Of a stretch of 5,294 nt of DNA, positions 4,719 to 5,294 are shown piece by piece; within the stretch, counting starts at the first letter, position 1; the number at the start of each line of letters is the position of its first letter. The notes under the pieces were generated by a model, which saw nothing but the letters and a program-made list of their open reading frames with translations, was not told where the DNA came from and searched no databases. Made by a program: the position numbers and the translations under genes. This DNA comes from Pseudomonadota bacterium (GTDB lineage: Bacteria; Desulfobacterota; Desulfobulbia; Desulfobulbales; JAGXFP01): positions 1 to 5,294 of the forward strand of contig DAOVJK010000226.1 in assembly GCA_030673265.1 (NCBI GenBank), in the 5' to 3' direction.

Positions 4719-5294
4719 ATGACCGACAACAAGATTATCGAATTAACCCCGTTTCGCGCCGATCTGACCCGGGCTCTGGGCCGTCGGGGCGAGCGGTTGC
4801 TGGCCTCAACCGATCTTGCCACTGAGGTCGCTAACCTCGGCTCCCTGGAGGCATACTATGTCGTCAGGGAGATCGGCCTTGATCTGGCCCTGCCCATCCT
4901 CCTCCAACTGGATCAAAAACAATTGGCGGCCTGCATCGACCTCGATTGCTGGCACCGGTCCGACTTTGCTGCCGACAGGCTTGACGAATGGTTGAAGGCC
5001 TTTGCCCTGGCTGGACCCGAGGCTCTGGCCAGGGGTTTTTTAACTCTGGACTATGTGGTGCAGCTCCTCTTCCTGAGCCAGACTGTCACGGTCTATGATC
5101 CCGATACCGATCAGGTCCCGGCAGAGAACGAGGCGGGGGAGACGCCCAGGGTTGTCAGTCCGGACGGTTTCTTTCTTCTGGATTTGAAGAGTGAAATCAC
5201 ACTGGAGATCCATCCCTATACCTTGCTGGATGCCCTTTATAAATATGATTCCAGCGCAGCATTCCAATTGCTGAGCACGGTTCGTGTCGATCTG
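4719..5294 (+). CDS. DUF6178 family protein, N-terminal 192 residues (3' end outside window)
   Basis: This frame is open from the ATG at 4719 to the window edge without a stop. The translation begins MTDNKIIELTPFRADLTRAL and is strongly helical. It includes EAYYVVREIGLDLALPILLQ (44-63), the hallmark segment ACIDLDCWHRSDFAADRLDEW (71-91), LDYVVQLLFLSQTVTVYDPD (110-129), and the SPDGFFLLDLK segment (147-157). These match DUF6178, a family of several-hundred-residue proteins that I associate with Desulfobacterota; no biochemical role is known to me. There is no signal peptide or membrane segment. The ribosome site is weak (AAGAGA just before the ATG). The coding sequence is visibly richer in G and C than the preceding spacer. 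The frame on the opposite strand at 5040-5267 is a shadow of this gene. Confidence 0.85.
   Translation, partial: MTDNKIIELTPFRADLTRALGRRGERLLASTDLATEVANLGSLEAYYVVREIGLDLALPILLQLDQKQLAACIDLDCWHRSDFAADRLDEWLKAFALAGPEALARGFLTLDYVVQLLFLSQTVTVYDPDTDQVPAENEAGETPRVVSPDGFFLLDLKSEITLEIHPYTLLDALYKYDSSAAFQLLSTVRVDL

Noticed and set aside
5040..5267. Minus-strand frame near the right edge
   Set aside because: It is a shadow of the DUF6178 coding sequence, which is open throughout and matches its family.

Overview
The window looks like chromosomal DNA of an anaerobic deltaproteobacterium (Desulfobacterota in the broad sense). The evidence is the style of the hybrid histidine kinase, the PflX-type (COG1313) radical SAM protein, the COG2236-type phosphoribosyltransferase, a DUF6178 gene at the right edge, and a TTGAC-N4-GTCAA palindrome of the CRP/FNR type upstream of an exported cupin. 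This placement is inference from gene content; there is no rRNA or complete tRNA to confirm it.

Layout, left to right. (1) Positions 2-826, plus strand: the 3' end of a hybrid sensor kinase (ATPase domain then receiver domain), closed by a short stem-loop terminator that overlaps its stop codon. (2) Positions 976-1554, minus strand: two small membrane-protein genes 39 bases apart. The upstream one resembles the C-terminal half of DUF5676/holin-like proteins. The downstream one is a one-helix SHOCT protein whose C-terminal frame appears to be shifted by a 26-base insertion. (3) Positions 1621-2577, plus: an intact radical SAM protein. (4) Positions 2606-2683: a terminator hairpin whose 3' arm can alternatively pair with the ribosome binding site of the next gene. 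(5) Positions 2692-3294, plus: a phosphoribosyltransferase. (6) Positions 3382-3579, plus: a YwbE-family (DUF2196) gene interrupted by one in-frame TAA. (7) Positions 3604-3870, minus: an 88-residue protein I do not recognise. (8) Positions 3871-4134: non-coding, with a tRNA 3'-end-like scrap and, nearer the next gene, a candidate CRP/FNR-type operator. (9) Positions 4183-4548, plus: a secreted single-domain cupin. (10) Positions 4719-5294, plus: the first 192 codons of a DUF6178 protein, running off the window.

No operon joins the main genes: most are separated by 100 bases or more or by strand switches, and the only tight pair is the two small minus-strand genes. No mobile-element gene, CRISPR array or obvious defence system is present. 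A recurring theme is small genes with single lesions (the SHOCT insertion, the YwbE stop, the DUF5676-like ORF without its first half, the tRNA scrap). This suggests either local decay of accessory DNA or sequence errors. The observations most worth checking are the alternative RNA pairing before the phosphoribosyltransferase, the exact SHOCT frame restoration, and the YwbE stop codon.
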